This document shows positions 1 through 7,129 of a DNA stretch of 10,519 nucleotides, in pieces. Below the pieces are notes generated by a model. That model did no database searches. It saw only the letters and a list, made by a program, of their open reading frames with translations, and was not told the DNA's origin. The stretch is from Desulfocapsa sp. (lineage in GTDB: Bacteria; Desulfobacterota; Desulfobulbia; Desulfobulbales; Desulfocapsaceae): NCBI GenBank assembly GCA_029934915.1, contig JAOZLI010000033.1, positions 1 to 10,519 on the forward strand. Reading direction: 5' to 3'. Every line of letters starts with the position of its first letter. Within the stretch, counting starts at the first letter, position 1. The translations under genes and the position numbers were made by a program.

Positions 1-126
1 CCTGAGGCTGAAGCAGAACCTGAGCCTGAAGTAGAGCCTGAGCCTGAGCCAGTCGCGGTAGAACCGCCTAAACCTGCGCCGCCAAAACCTGCACCTAAGC
101 CGGTACCCAAGCCAAAAGCTACTGCT
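1..126 (+). repeat. Pro/Glu and Pro/Lys codon-repeat stretch encoding the CheA linker
   Basis: Degenerate short repeats of GAGCCT/GAACCT (Glu-Pro) run from the window start to about base 60. Repeats of CCTAAACCTGC-like units (Pro-Lys-Pro-Ala) follow to about base 120. They encode a low-complexity, probably extended linker between the upstream phosphotransfer part of CheA and the dimerisation domain. The switch from acidic to basic residues along the linker is seen directly. It is coding sequence, not an intergenic repeat. Confidence 0.8.
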
Positions 127-2382
127 GTGGCAAAAAGCGACAAGAAGCCTGCAGCCAAAGTAAAAATCGACTCAAGCATCAGGGTACACGTCAGTCTTCT
201 TGACTCTCTTATGACCCTGGCAGGCGAGCTTGTGCTTAGCAGAAATCAACTTCTGCAAACCATCGCCTCAAACGATGTTCGTAATGCTGAAACTGTTGGC
301 CAGCGAATTGACCTTATTACCTCAGAACTCCAGGAAGCAATTATGCTTACCCGGATGCAACCCATCGGCAACGTCTTTGGAAAATTTCCACGAGTGGTTC
401 GGGATTTATCTGGCAAACTCAAAAAACAAATTGAGCTGACCATCGTTGGCAAAGATGTTGAGCTTGATAAAACTATCATTGAATCGATCAATGACCCGCT
501 CACGCACCTGGTTCGAAACTCTGTTGATCACGGCATTGAACTGCCAAACGATAGAGCTGCTGCTGGAAAACCCGCTCAAGGCACAGTTACCTTAAAGGCA
601 TACCATGCTGCAGGACAGGTCGTTATTGAAATCACTGATGATGGAAAAGGCCTTGATGGAGATGCTCTCGCCGAAAAGGCAATGGAAAAAGAGTTACTAA
701 CCCAGGAGCAAGTTAACTCCATGTCCACCCAGGATAAGGTCAATCTGATTTTTCTCCCTGGATTTTCTATGGCCAAAGAGGTTACAGACGTATCCGGTCG
801 TGGCGTTGGCATGGATGTGGTAAAGACTAACCTTGACCAGTTAGGCGGGCAGGTTGATATTATTTCTGAAATTGGTATGGGAACTACCATTTCTATTAAG
901 CTCCCCCTAACCCTTGCCATCATTCCCTGCCAGATTATCATGACTGGTGGAGAACGATATGCAATTCCTCAGGTGAATCTTGAAGAACTACTCCGAATCC
1001 CTGCCTCCCAGGTAAAGGACCGAGTAGAGCGTGTTGGCAACGCAGAGGTCGTACGATTGCGTGGAAACCTTCTCCCGCTCATCCGACTTTCTGATGTTCT
1101 CGATATTGAGCGTACGTATCTCGACAAAGACAGTGACGAATATAAAGAGGATCGTAGAGATCGCATTTCTGATCGTCGAGGAAAGGAATTCAACGTTTCT
1201 GAAGATCAGCAAAATCAGAATCCTCAAGCTGGCGACAACAGCCGTGAACCTGAGGATCGTCGTATTGCAGCAGCAAGTGCACTCAATATTGTTGTTGTTT
1301 CTAATGGTTCCATGAAATATGGACTTATCGTTGACAAACTTCAGGATTCTGAAGAAATCGTTATCAAGCCACTTGGAAAGCACCTGCAATCATGCAAAGG
1401 ATATGCTGGCGCCACAATTATGGGTGATGGCCGTATCGCACTCATCCTGGATGTGACAAATCTTGCCATCATGGCAGACCTTACGTCCATGGACGGATCT
1501 GACAGGGCTGCAGAAGTTGCTCTAGCCGCGGAAGAGATGATTGCTGCTAAGAAAGATAAACAAGCATTGCTCACCTTCCGCAGTTCAGAAACAGAACAGT
1601 TTGCGGTACCGCTTAACCAAGTTGAACGTATTGAAAAAATCAAACGCTCTGACATTGAAGAACTTGGCGGCAAACGGGTGATGAAATATCGTGGCGGAAG
1701 CCTTTCTCTTATCACCGTTGACGATGTTGCCATGGTTCAACCCATTGCAGACAATGATGACCTGCTCGTTATCGTTTTCAATATTGCTAACCGAATCGTT
1801 GGTTTACTTGCCATTGGCCCCATCGATGCACTCCAATTGTCTGTCACCATTGATGACACCACGCTTCATCAAACAGGAATTATGGGATCCACCATAATTG
1901 AAGATCAAACCACTATGCTTATAGATATTTTCGAAATCGTCAACACACTCTTTCCCGAGTGGTTTGAAGATCAGGAAGTGTTTGAAGTAGAAGAAGAAGG
2001 TGGTTCTGTACCGACGATTCTTATTGCCGAAGATTCTAACTTTTTCAGGACACAGGTCTGTAATTATATGACAGAATCCGGTTACGAAGTTATCGAAGGT
2101 GAAGATGGGGCCATTGCCTGGGATCTGCTGCAGGAACATGGCGATGAAATAACCATGGTCGTAACAGACATTGAAATGCCCAACATGAACGGTTTTCAAC
2201 TCACAGAAACCATACGAAAGGATGCACGTTTTAAAGACATACCGATCATTGCCCTTACAACCCTTGCGGGTGAAGACGATGTAGCCAAGGGCAAAGCCGT
2301 GGGAATCGATGAATACCACATCAAGCTCGACAAAGAAAAATTGATGGCCTCTGTTCATCATTATGTAAAGCAGCTGCATTAA
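1..2382 (+). CDS. cheA: CheA-type chemotaxis histidine kinase with two CheW-like domains and a C-terminal receiver (5' partial)
   Basis: Hybrid chemotaxis histidine kinase; the reading frame is open from base 1, so the true start and the phosphotransfer (P1) domain lie upstream. Visible codons 1-57 form a Pro/Glu then Pro/Lys/Ala-rich linker. The dimerisation helices follow at about codons 59-135. The ATPase domain shows the N box HLVRNSVDHG (codons 169-178), the G1 box DDGKGLD (213-219) and the GRGVGMD loop (from 266). A CheW-like regulatory domain at about 307-493 is interrupted by a charged insertion at about 375-427. A second, weaker CheW-like domain lies at about 519-655. A complete receiver (about 671-793) has acidic residues E677/D678, phospho-acceptor D723, T753 and K775, with Leu after the Lys where Pro is usual. 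The kinase would autophosphorylate in receptor-CheW arrays and pass phosphate to CheB, to the downstream regulator, or to its own receiver. The family call is firm; the pathway output is unknown. Confidence 0.95.
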   Translation, partial: PEAEAEPEPEVEPEPEPVAVEPPKPAPPKPAPKPVPKPKATAVAKSDKKPAAKVKIDSSIRVHVSLLDSLMTLAGELVLSRNQLLQTIASNDVRNAETVGQRIDLITSELQEAIMLTRMQPIGNVFGKFPRVVRDLSGKLKKQIELTIVGKDVELDKTIIESINDPLTHLVRNSVDHGIELPNDRAAAGKPAQGTVTLKAYHAAGQVVIEITDDGKGLDGDALAEKAMEKELLTQEQVNSMSTQDKVNLIFLPGFSMAKEVTDVSGRGVGMDVVKTNLDQLGGQVDIISEIGMGTTISIKLPLTLAIIPCQIIMTGGERYAIPQVNLEELLRIPASQVKDRVERVGNAEVVRLRGNLLPLIRLSDVLDIERTYLDKDSDEYKEDRRDRISDRRGKEFNVSEDQQNQNPQAGDNSREPEDRRIAAASALNIVVVSNGSMKYGLIVDKLQDSEEIVIKPLGKHLQSCKGYAGATIMGDGRIALILDVTNLAIMADLTSMDGSDRAAEVALAAEEMIAAKKDKQALLTFRSSETEQFAVPLNQVERIEKIKRSDIEELGGKRVMKYRGGSLSLITVDDVAMVQPIADNDDLLVIVFNIANRIVGLLAIGPIDALQLSVTIDDTTLHQTGIMGSTIIEDQTTMLIDIFEIVNTLFPEWFEDQEVFEVEEEGGSVPTILIAEDSNFFRTQVCNYMTESGYEVIEGEDGAIAWDLLQEHGDEITMVVTDIEMPNMNGFQLTETIRKDARFKDIPIIALTTLAGEDDVAKGKAVGIDEYHIKLDKEKLMASVHHYVKQLH

Positions 2383-2459
2383 CGCAAAAATATTAGCGTT
2401 ACCGGTCACTCAAAATTGCTTGCAAAGTGCTCCTACTGGAGCCATTAGATCTATAATCT

Positions 2460-2465
2460 GGAGAG
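2460..2465 (+). promoter_or_regulatory. Ribosome binding site of cheW
   Basis: GGAGAG lies 7 bases before the ATG at 2473 and supports that start. It sits at the end of the 90-base cheA-cheW spacer, which otherwise holds only small potential stem-loops: TAACGC/GCGTTA at 2380-2401, GCTCC/GGAGC at 2429-2442 and AGAT/ATCT at 2447-2459. None is followed by a T-tract, so they do not look like terminators. Confidence 0.7.
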
Positions 2466-2472
2466 AACAGAT

Positions 2473-2934
2473 ATGGCGCACAATGAAGAAAAGACAGATA
2501 AAAACCTCATCGATCTTGCAACCTTTATGGTTGGAGATGCCCTCTGCGGCATGGATATACTGAAAATTCAGGAAATCAACAAACTGAAAAATATGACCAC
2601 TGTGCCACAGGCACCAAATTATGTTCTTGGCATTCTGAACCTGCGTGGCCAGATTATAACCAGCATTGACCTTGGAAAAAAGCTTGGCCTTGGTGAAACC
2701 AATATCAGTGAAGATCCTAGAAACATCATTGTAAATTCCAAGGGTGAACATATTGGCCTGATGGTTCGTAAAATCAGTGATGTTGTCCAGGCAAACAGAG
2801 ACAAATTCGAGCCACCACCAGCCAATATGGGTGGGATTCAGGGTGAATTTTTCACCGGAGTATATAAAACTACAGATAAACTTATTGGCATACTTGATGT
2901 GGAAAAAGTGCTAAAAATGCAAGAGACTAACTAA
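2473..2934 (+). CDS. cheW: CheW chemotaxis coupling protein
   Basis: Single-domain CheW of 153 residues, the usual family length, acting in the cytoplasm as the adaptor that links chemoreceptors to CheA. The CheW fold shows the opening strand ATFMVGDALCGMDI, the conserved motif ILNLRGQIITSIDL (about residues 55-68, matching the family's NLRG-x-I-x-P-x-x-D-L), and the late strand GVYKTTDKLIGILDVEKVL. No other domain is fused. The start is supported by GGAGAG 7 bases upstream. The gene follows cheA by 90 bases and its TAA overlaps the cheB ATG by one base (TAATG), implying translational coupling. Together with the two CheW-like domains in CheA, this cluster carries three CheW folds. Confidence 0.95.
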   Translation: MAHNEEKTDKNLIDLATFMVGDALCGMDILKIQEINKLKNMTTVPQAPNYVLGILNLRGQIITSIDLGKKLGLGETNISEDPRNIIVNSKGEHIGLMVRKISDVVQANRDKFEPPPANMGGIQGEFFTGVYKTTDKLIGILDVEKVLKMQETN

Positions 2935-4064
2935 TGCTCATAGGTAAGAAACTTCGTGTACTTGTAGTTGATGACACCATTGTGTATCGAAAAGCTGTTT
3001 CTGATGTACTTTCAGAAATTCCAGGAGTTGAGGTGGTTGGTGTTGCCCATAACGGTCAGATTGCTTTATCAAAAATCGCCACTTTAAAACCGGACATGTT
3101 GACCCTTGATATTGAAATGCCGGTCATGAATGGCATAGAACTGCTTGAAAAGTTACAGGCAGATAATTCCAATATTGGCGTAGTTATGGTCTCCACACTC
3201 ACCACAGATGGTGGAGAAATGACCATGAAAGCACTGGAGCTTGGCGCATTTGATTTTATTCTAAAACCGCAATCTAAAAACCAGGCAGAGGGTAAAAAAC
3301 AGCTTAAAAGCTCTCTTGTTCCAATAGTCAGGGAGTTTAAGCTCTCAAGGAACGCACCCTCATTGCTCGCAAAAAGAGGGCGGTTTAACAAAACCACCAG
3401 TACCGTTCAACGGAAACCATTAAAGCCCTTAAAGAAAGTTGGTGCAACATCTCTCAAACCTAAACAAAAAACTGTTGCCAAAAGGGGAAAATCCGAAATT
3501 ATTACCATCGGCATATCAACTGGCGGCCCTAATGCTCTTACTCAAATGCTGCCCAGGCTCCCTGGTAATATAGGTGTACCCGTTGTCATCGTGCAACATA
3601 TGCCACCGGTTTTCACAAAATCGCTGGCTGCCAGCCTTGATGCAAAGTGTGCATTAACTGTCAAGGAGGCAGTTGACAGAGAAACATTGCAAAATAATAC
3701 TGTCTATATTGCACCTGGCGGAAAACAGATGAAACTTGTGGCCAGTGCAGATGGAACGAACAGACAGATCAAGATCACCAGTGACCCGCCAGAAAATTCC
3801 TGCAGACCTTCAGCAGATTATCTTTTTCGTTCTGTTGGTGACTATTACGTCGGTAGAACAACAGCGGTAATTATGACAGGAATGGGATCTGACGGAACTA
3901 AAGGCTTGCAGATACTTAACCAGAAGGGAGCTACAATTATTGCACAGGACGAAGCAAGTTGTGTCGTCTTTGGGATGCCAAAAGCCCCCATTGAATCTGG
4001 GATAGCTGATGTTATCGCACCTTTAAATAAAATTGCGGACGAGATCGTAAAAACCCTTCGTTAA
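2934..4064 (+). CDS. cheB: CheB chemoreceptor glutamate methylesterase / glutamine deamidase
   Basis: Response-regulator enzyme of 376 residues, normal for CheB, that removes methyl groups from receptor glutamates (adaptation). The N-terminal receiver (about 7-125) has D13/D14, phospho-acceptor D59 (in TLDIEMPVMNG), switch residue S87, and K111-P112. A basic, Pro/Lys-rich linker at about 130-185 joins it to the catalytic domain (about 187-375). The predicted catalytic triad is complete: S195 in GISTGGP, H222 in QHMPP, and D320 in GMGSDG. Phosphorylation by CheA should relieve inhibition by the receiver. Translation is probably coupled to cheW through the one-base overlap. The last codons form the left arm of a hairpin described separately. 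Confidence 0.97.
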   Translation: MLIGKKLRVLVVDDTIVYRKAVSDVLSEIPGVEVVGVAHNGQIALSKIATLKPDMLTLDIEMPVMNGIELLEKLQADNSNIGVVMVSTLTTDGGEMTMKALELGAFDFILKPQSKNQAEGKKQLKSSLVPIVREFKLSRNAPSLLAKRGRFNKTTSTVQRKPLKPLKKVGATSLKPKQKTVAKRGKSEIITIGISTGGPNALTQMLPRLPGNIGVPVVIVQHMPPVFTKSLAASLDAKCALTVKEAVDRETLQNNTVYIAPGGKQMKLVASADGTNRQIKITSDPPENSCRPSADYLFRSVGDYYVGRTTAVIMTGMGSDGTKGLQILNQKGATIIAQDEASCVVFGMPKAPIESGIADVIAPLNKIADEIVKTLR

Positions 4065-4080
4065 AAAGGGTTTTTCTCGT
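4039..4080 (+). terminator. Hairpin with T-tract spanning the cheB stop codon (possible terminator or attenuator before cheR)
   Basis: AAAAACCCTT (4049-4058) pairs perfectly with AAGGGTTTTT (4066-4075) around a 7-base loop that contains the cheB TAA. An outer ACGAG (4039-4043) can also pair with CTCGT (4076-4080), leaving a 5-base bulge on the left side. The T-run forms part of the stem, as in many A/T-flanked intrinsic terminators. The next gene, cheR, is in the same direction and starts 6 bases later, so partial termination or a role in controlling cheR is as likely as a full stop. Confidence 0.5.
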
Positions 4081-4085
4081 AAAAC

Positions 4086-4925
4086 ATGCTAAAAATAACT
4101 CCTGCAGAACTAAAGAGCGTTGGAAAGTATATACACGATATTTCGGGTATATATCTTGATCCGTCGAAGTCGTATCTTTTTGAGACCAGACTGGGAAGTA
4201 TCGCTGAAGAGCATGGCTGTGCGTCCTATGCCGATTTGCATAACAAGTCTAAAAGAGATGGTAGCAAACGTATCGAACGTCAGATCATCGATGCTATCTC
4301 CACAAATGAAACTCTGTTTTTTCGTGATACTGGCCCCTTTGAACTCCTGAAGAATAAACTCATTCCTGAAATGATCGATGCCAGAGCCCCAAAATCTCCA
4401 CGCTTAAAAACCAATGTTAAAATCTGGAGTGCGGCCTCATCCACAGGGCAGGAACTTTATTCCGTTGCTATGACCATCAAGGAGTTGATTGGTGCACAGA
4501 CAGATTCCTACAATTTCAAACTCCTGGGTACAGACATATCAGACAGCGCTGTCAAGCAGGCAAGTTACGGGAAATACAACAAATTTGAAATAGAACGAGG
4601 CCTGCCACGCCCAACCCTGCAGAAGCATTTCACGCTCTTTGGAGATTCCTGGAAAATTAAGGATGAAATAAGAGCAATGGTGAATTTCCGCAAACTCAAC
4701 CTGATGCTCCCCTTTGCCGGAATGGGGAAATTTGACATCATCCTGTGCCGTAATGTTGCAATTTACTTCACCCTTCAGGACAGGAAGAAACTCTTTAATA
4801 AATTAGCAGACTGTCTTGCAGATGATGGATTTCTTATTATCGGTTCGACGGAATCACTCACTGGAGTCTGCTCGCGTTTTGCACCGCAAAGACATCTGCG
4901 GTCAATTTTTTACCAGAAAAAATAA
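4086..4925 (+). CDS. cheR: CheR chemoreceptor protein-glutamate O-methyltransferase
   Basis: SAM-dependent methyltransferase of 279 residues, typical for CheR, that methylates receptor glutamates and opposes CheB. The N-terminal helical domain (about 1-80) ends in the conserved SxNETxFFR motif with R80. The Rossmann domain shows the SAM loop WSAASSTGQELYS (114-126), acidic D150 in LLGTDIS, and CRNVAIYF (221-228). The SAM loop reads GQEL where many family members have GEEP, a mild deviation that keeps one Glu. The ATG at 4086 gives a family-like N terminus, but no clear Shine-Dalgarno precedes it; only AAGGG 15 bases upstream inside the hairpin is visible. The gene is followed by the response regulator after 13 bases. 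Confidence 0.95.
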   Translation: MLKITPAELKSVGKYIHDISGIYLDPSKSYLFETRLGSIAEEHGCASYADLHNKSKRDGSKRIERQIIDAISTNETLFFRDTGPFELLKNKLIPEMIDARAPKSPRLKTNVKIWSAASSTGQELYSVAMTIKELIGAQTDSYNFKLLGTDISDSAVKQASYGKYNKFEIERGLPRPTLQKHFTLFGDSWKIKDEIRAMVNFRKLNLMLPFAGMGKFDIILCRNVAIYFTLQDRKKLFNKLADCLADDGFLIIGSTESLTGVCSRFAPQRHLRSIFYQKK

Positions 4926-4927
4926 TC

Positions 4928-4931
4928 GAGG
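4928..4931 (+). promoter_or_regulatory. Ribosome binding site deciding the start of the response regulator
   Basis: GAGG lies 7 bases before the ATG at 4939, directly after the cheR stop codon. This supports starting the receiver protein at 4939. The longer in-frame opening at 4816 would lie inside cheR and add 41 residues that do not belong to a receiver fold. Confidence 0.7.
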
Positions 4932-4938
4932 CTCTGCC

Positions 4939-5511
4939 ATGAATGACCTTACAATACTTGTTGTCGATGATGATCCTGTAATCAGGAGACTTCTTGAACA
5001 GCGCCTGGGCAAAGAAAATTACGAGGTTTTGCTGGCCGAAGACGGTTATATAGGTAACGAAATTCTGTCAAAAGAACATGTTGATGTGGTTCTCACAGAT
5101 CTAATGATGCCAGGCGACATTGGCGGAATTGAAGTGCTCGAATTTGCAAAAGAGCTTGAAAGGAATATTGAAGTGATACTCATCACTGCCCATTCTTCTG
5201 TGGATACTGCAGTGGAAGCTATGAAAAAGGGAGCTTCCGATTACCTGCAAAAGCCAATCAACTTCACTGAACTTTTCCTGCGACTTGAAAAAATATCAAC
5301 CATGCGCTCAATCATGCGCAATGCAGAGGATCTGCGTCAGGCAATGGATGTAACTGAGTCCGCAGCCGCCTACACTATCCAGAATCTTGAAATGACAGCA
5401 GAAACGCTTCAGAGCAAGCTTGACAAAATTGAAGACACCTTAAATGATGACCAGATGGATCCTGAAACCAAGGTGGCCACATCCAAAGATATTATGAACA
5501 ATTGGTCTTAA
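4939..5511 (+). CDS. Single-domain response regulator with C-terminal coiled-coil extension
   Basis: Receiver protein of 190 residues. The receiver (about 4-120) has D10/D11, phospho-acceptor D54 in VLTDLMMPG, T84 in LITAH and K106-P107 in YLQKP, so it should be phosphorylatable, presumably by the cluster's CheA. It resembles NtrC-type receivers more than compact CheY, and the loop after D54 (MMPGDIGG) is slightly longer than usual. Residues about 115-175 are helical and heptad-like, rich in Leu, Ile, Glu and Lys, and suggest a coiled coil. There is no helix-turn-helix, GGDEF or other output domain, so output would be by protein-protein contact. The start at 4939 is chosen for its GAGG site and domain boundary. 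It is the last gene of the chemotaxis cluster. Its precise partner is not evident. Confidence 0.88.
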   Translation: MNDLTILVVDDDPVIRRLLEQRLGKENYEVLLAEDGYIGNEILSKEHVDVVLTDLMMPGDIGGIEVLEFAKELERNIEVILITAHSSVDTAVEAMKKGASDYLQKPINFTELFLRLEKISTMRSIMRNAEDLRQAMDVTESAAAYTIQNLEMTAETLQSKLDKIEDTLNDDQMDPETKVATSKDIMNNWS

Positions 5512-5513
5512 TA

Positions 5514-5535
5514 GCACCTGATTTCATTCAGGTGC
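5514..5535. terminator. Stem-loop between convergent genes (possible bidirectional terminator)
   Basis: GCACCTGA (5514-5521) and TCAGGTGC (5528-5535) form a perfect 8-bp stem with a 6-base loop. It starts 2 bases after the response regulator stop and contains the last codons and stop of the convergent pentapeptide gene. Neither side is followed by a strong T-tract, so efficient intrinsic termination is not certain, but position and symmetry favour a shared 3' end. Confidence 0.55.
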
Positions 5536-7041
5536 CATCATCAGCATGTTCTGTTGATACCCTTTAACATCTGTCATTATAGCATCATCAACCATCGTAC
5601 CCTCAAATGTCGCACCACTGAGATTGGCCTTTGTTAAGTTTGCCTTATACAAATCTGCCCCAGTGAGTTCTGCTCCCGTAAGATCGACATTTGTTAAGTT
5701 GGCCTGCTTCAAATTTGCATCTTCCAAATCAGCATCAACGAGCACCGCATCGGTTAAATTCGCGCCCTCAAGATCTGCAGAGTCCAGATTCTCACCTGTA
5801 AGATTGACTCCAACGAGGTTACAGCCGTAGCACTTATTGTCATCCAACAGCCTCTCAAGATTTCTCAATATCTCTTCAGAAAGAACCGGTGCTTCTAGCG
5901 CAGCAATTACCTCATTTACAATCTCTACATTTTCAACAACGGTTTCTTCTGCGACTATTTCTTCTACAACAGTCTCTGTAGTACCTTTTTCAACTTCTAA
6001 TTGTTCTGACTTGTCTTCCACTACCATATTTTCTTCTTGAACACTTTCCAATTCCGATTCTACATCCTGCTCTTTTACATCTCCAATCATGATTCGTGTC
6101 GGTTCAGTGGCTGTTACGCTTTCATTCATAATACGAACAGTATTGATAGCAGGCAGCATTTTAGAATCAGGTGCCACACTCTTGTTTTGAACCACTTCTT
6201 TGTAGGTTTCATCCTGAAGCACTGGCGGCAGATTTTCAGCTTCACTAGCTAACGCTGTTACTTCATTATTTTCTTCAGTTACTAAAGTCGCAGCATCTGT
6301 CTTCTGTTTCTTCTCGTCATCAAGAATCGTTACTTTATCCGTCTGTGGATTGCTTTTAGGTTCTGTCTTATCAGCAACAGTAAACTCTTGCTCTACCTCA
6401 CCCGTATCTGATACTGTATCCTGGTTTTGTTCAACTTCCCCATAACCTCCATCTTGAACCATTGGCTCAGGGTCATTACCTTCAACAGCCACAAGCTCTG
6501 GTACAGGAGCAATTTCTTTCTTCTCTTCATCAAGAATAGTCAAGTCTTCAGTCTGTGGATTCCTCTTGGGTTTTTCGGTATCATCAACATACACCTTTTG
6601 TTCTACATCACTTATATCATCAGCCGCATAAGGAGTTGTTTCTACCATTTTACCTTCGAGCAATGTACCGCTCATATAGGCTCCAGCAAAGGAGGTTCCC
6701 GTAAGATTTGCACCACGCAAATCTGCCCCTCCAAGATCAGCCCCTCCAAATTGCGCTTCCTGCAAATTGGCACGCCTGAGATTCGCACCAGACAGATTTG
6801 CTAAATACATTTTTGCTCTTGTTAAATCAGCACCTTCAAGATTTGCCCCTGAAAGATCAAATCGATTTAATTCTGCTCCACTGAGGTTACACTGAGGACA
6901 GCTGTTCTTTTCCAAAAGAATTTCAACATTTGATAGAACTTCTGCAGAGGCCTGCAGTTCACCACTTACAGCTGCTGTAATAATTGAATTTAAAACAAAA
7001 AAAGTAAGTCCAGCAACATAATGTACTTTAGAGACGAACAT
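5524..7041 (-). CDS. Exported two-block pentapeptide-repeat protein with CxxC motifs and acidic linker
   Basis: Protein of 505 residues. Residues 1 to about 26 look like a Sec signal peptide (basic start, hydrophobic core, AAVSG), so it is probably periplasmic or surface-exposed. Two pentapeptide-repeat blocks (A[N/D]LxG type), at about 52-130 and 408-483, should fold as right-handed quadrilateral beta-helices. Each is preceded by a matching segment with a CxxC pair: C48/C51 (NSCPQCNLSGAEL) and C404/C407 (NKCYGCNLVGVNL). The linker (about 131-400) is Glu/Val/Thr-rich, low-complexity and probably disordered, and contains a 70-residue duplication. The start is supported by GGGAG 5 bases upstream. 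The gene is convergent with the chemotaxis cluster and divergent from the respiratory operon. The family does not reveal its function. The CxxC pairs could form disulfides or bind a metal; neither is shown. Confidence 0.85.
   Translation of the reverse strand: MFVSKVHYVAGLTFFVLNSIITAAVSGELQASAEVLSNVEILLEKNSCPQCNLSGAELNRFDLSGANLEGADLTRAKMYLANLSGANLRRANLQEAQFGGADLGGADLRGANLTGTSFAGAYMSGTLLEGKMVETTPYAADDISDVEQKVYVDDTEKPKRNPQTEDLTILDEEKKEIAPVPELVAVEGNDPEPMVQDGGYGEVEQNQDTVSDTGEVEQEFTVADKTEPKSNPQTDKVTILDDEKKQKTDAATLVTEENNEVTALASEAENLPPVLQDETYKEVVQNKSVAPDSKMLPAINTVRIMNESVTATEPTRIMIGDVKEQDVESELESVQEENMVVEDKSEQLEVEKGTTETVVEEIVAEETVVENVEIVNEVIAALEAPVLSEEILRNLERLLDDNKCYGCNLVGVNLTGENLDSADLEGANLTDAVLVDADLEDANLKQANLTNVDLTGAELTGADLYKANLTKANLSGATFEGTMVDDAIMTDVKGYQQNMLMMAPE
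6166..6603 (-). repeat. Diverged 210-bp tandem duplication inside the pentapeptide protein linker
   Basis: Linker residues about 147-216 (bases 6603-6394) and about 217-292 (6393-6166) align with an offset of exactly 70 residues. Each has EQ, then T/K-EPK or EKPK, NPQT (161 and 231), TILDEEKK or TILDDEKK, and later a PxxxQD-x-x-Y-x-EV-x-QN motif. At DNA level GTCTGTGGATT appears in both copies (about 6341 and 6551 on the + strand) and TCATCAAGAAT lies upstream of both. The divergence shows it is not a recent duplication. Confidence 0.75.
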
Positions 7042-7046
7042 GGATA

Positions 7047-7051
7047 CTCCC
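7047..7051 (-). promoter_or_regulatory. Ribosome binding site of the pentapeptide-repeat gene
   Basis: On the minus strand GGGAG lies 5 bases before the ATG (7041-7039) and fixes the start. An ATG slightly further upstream on that strand is out of frame. Confidence 0.65.
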
Positions 7052-7099
7052 GTTCATACGAGGTTAATAGTATTATTTTAATTTATACAAAAATCAATA

Positions 7100-7129
7100 A
7101 ATATACTCCATCTGACAAAAAAGAGTCAA
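7100..7129 (-). promoter_or_regulatory. Predicted leftward sigma70-like promoter of the pentapeptide gene
   Basis: On the minus strand TTGACT (7129-7124) is followed after 18 bases by TATATT (7105-7100). Both are close to sigma70 consensus and would give a leader of roughly 50 bases. The -35 box sits within the left arm of an inverted repeat whose right arm carries the same TTGACT for the opposite direction. Confidence 0.5.

Noticed and set aside
1804..2409. 201-codon open frame on the minus strand within cheA
   Set aside because: It lies opposite the clear second CheW-like and receiver domains of CheA, has no recognisable motifs and no ribosome binding site was evident.
2452..2457. Perfect TATAAT upstream of cheW
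   Set aside because: No -35 box at 16-18 bases and no extended -10. Transcription from it would start within the ribosome binding site.
4816..4938. Longer N terminus for the response regulator starting inside cheR
   Set aside because: The added 41 residues are cheR sequence read in another frame, while the ATG at 4939 has a GAGG site and begins exactly at a receiver domain.
5600..5830. Periodic short repeats resembling a CRISPR or minisatellite
   Set aside because: The 15-base periodicity is the codon signature of pentapeptide repeats; there are no identical repeats with unique spacers.
6427..6804. 125-codon plus-strand frame opposite the pentapeptide gene
   Set aside because: Its repetitive Ser/Lys/Ile pattern is the complementary-strand shadow of the pentapeptide repeats and linker.
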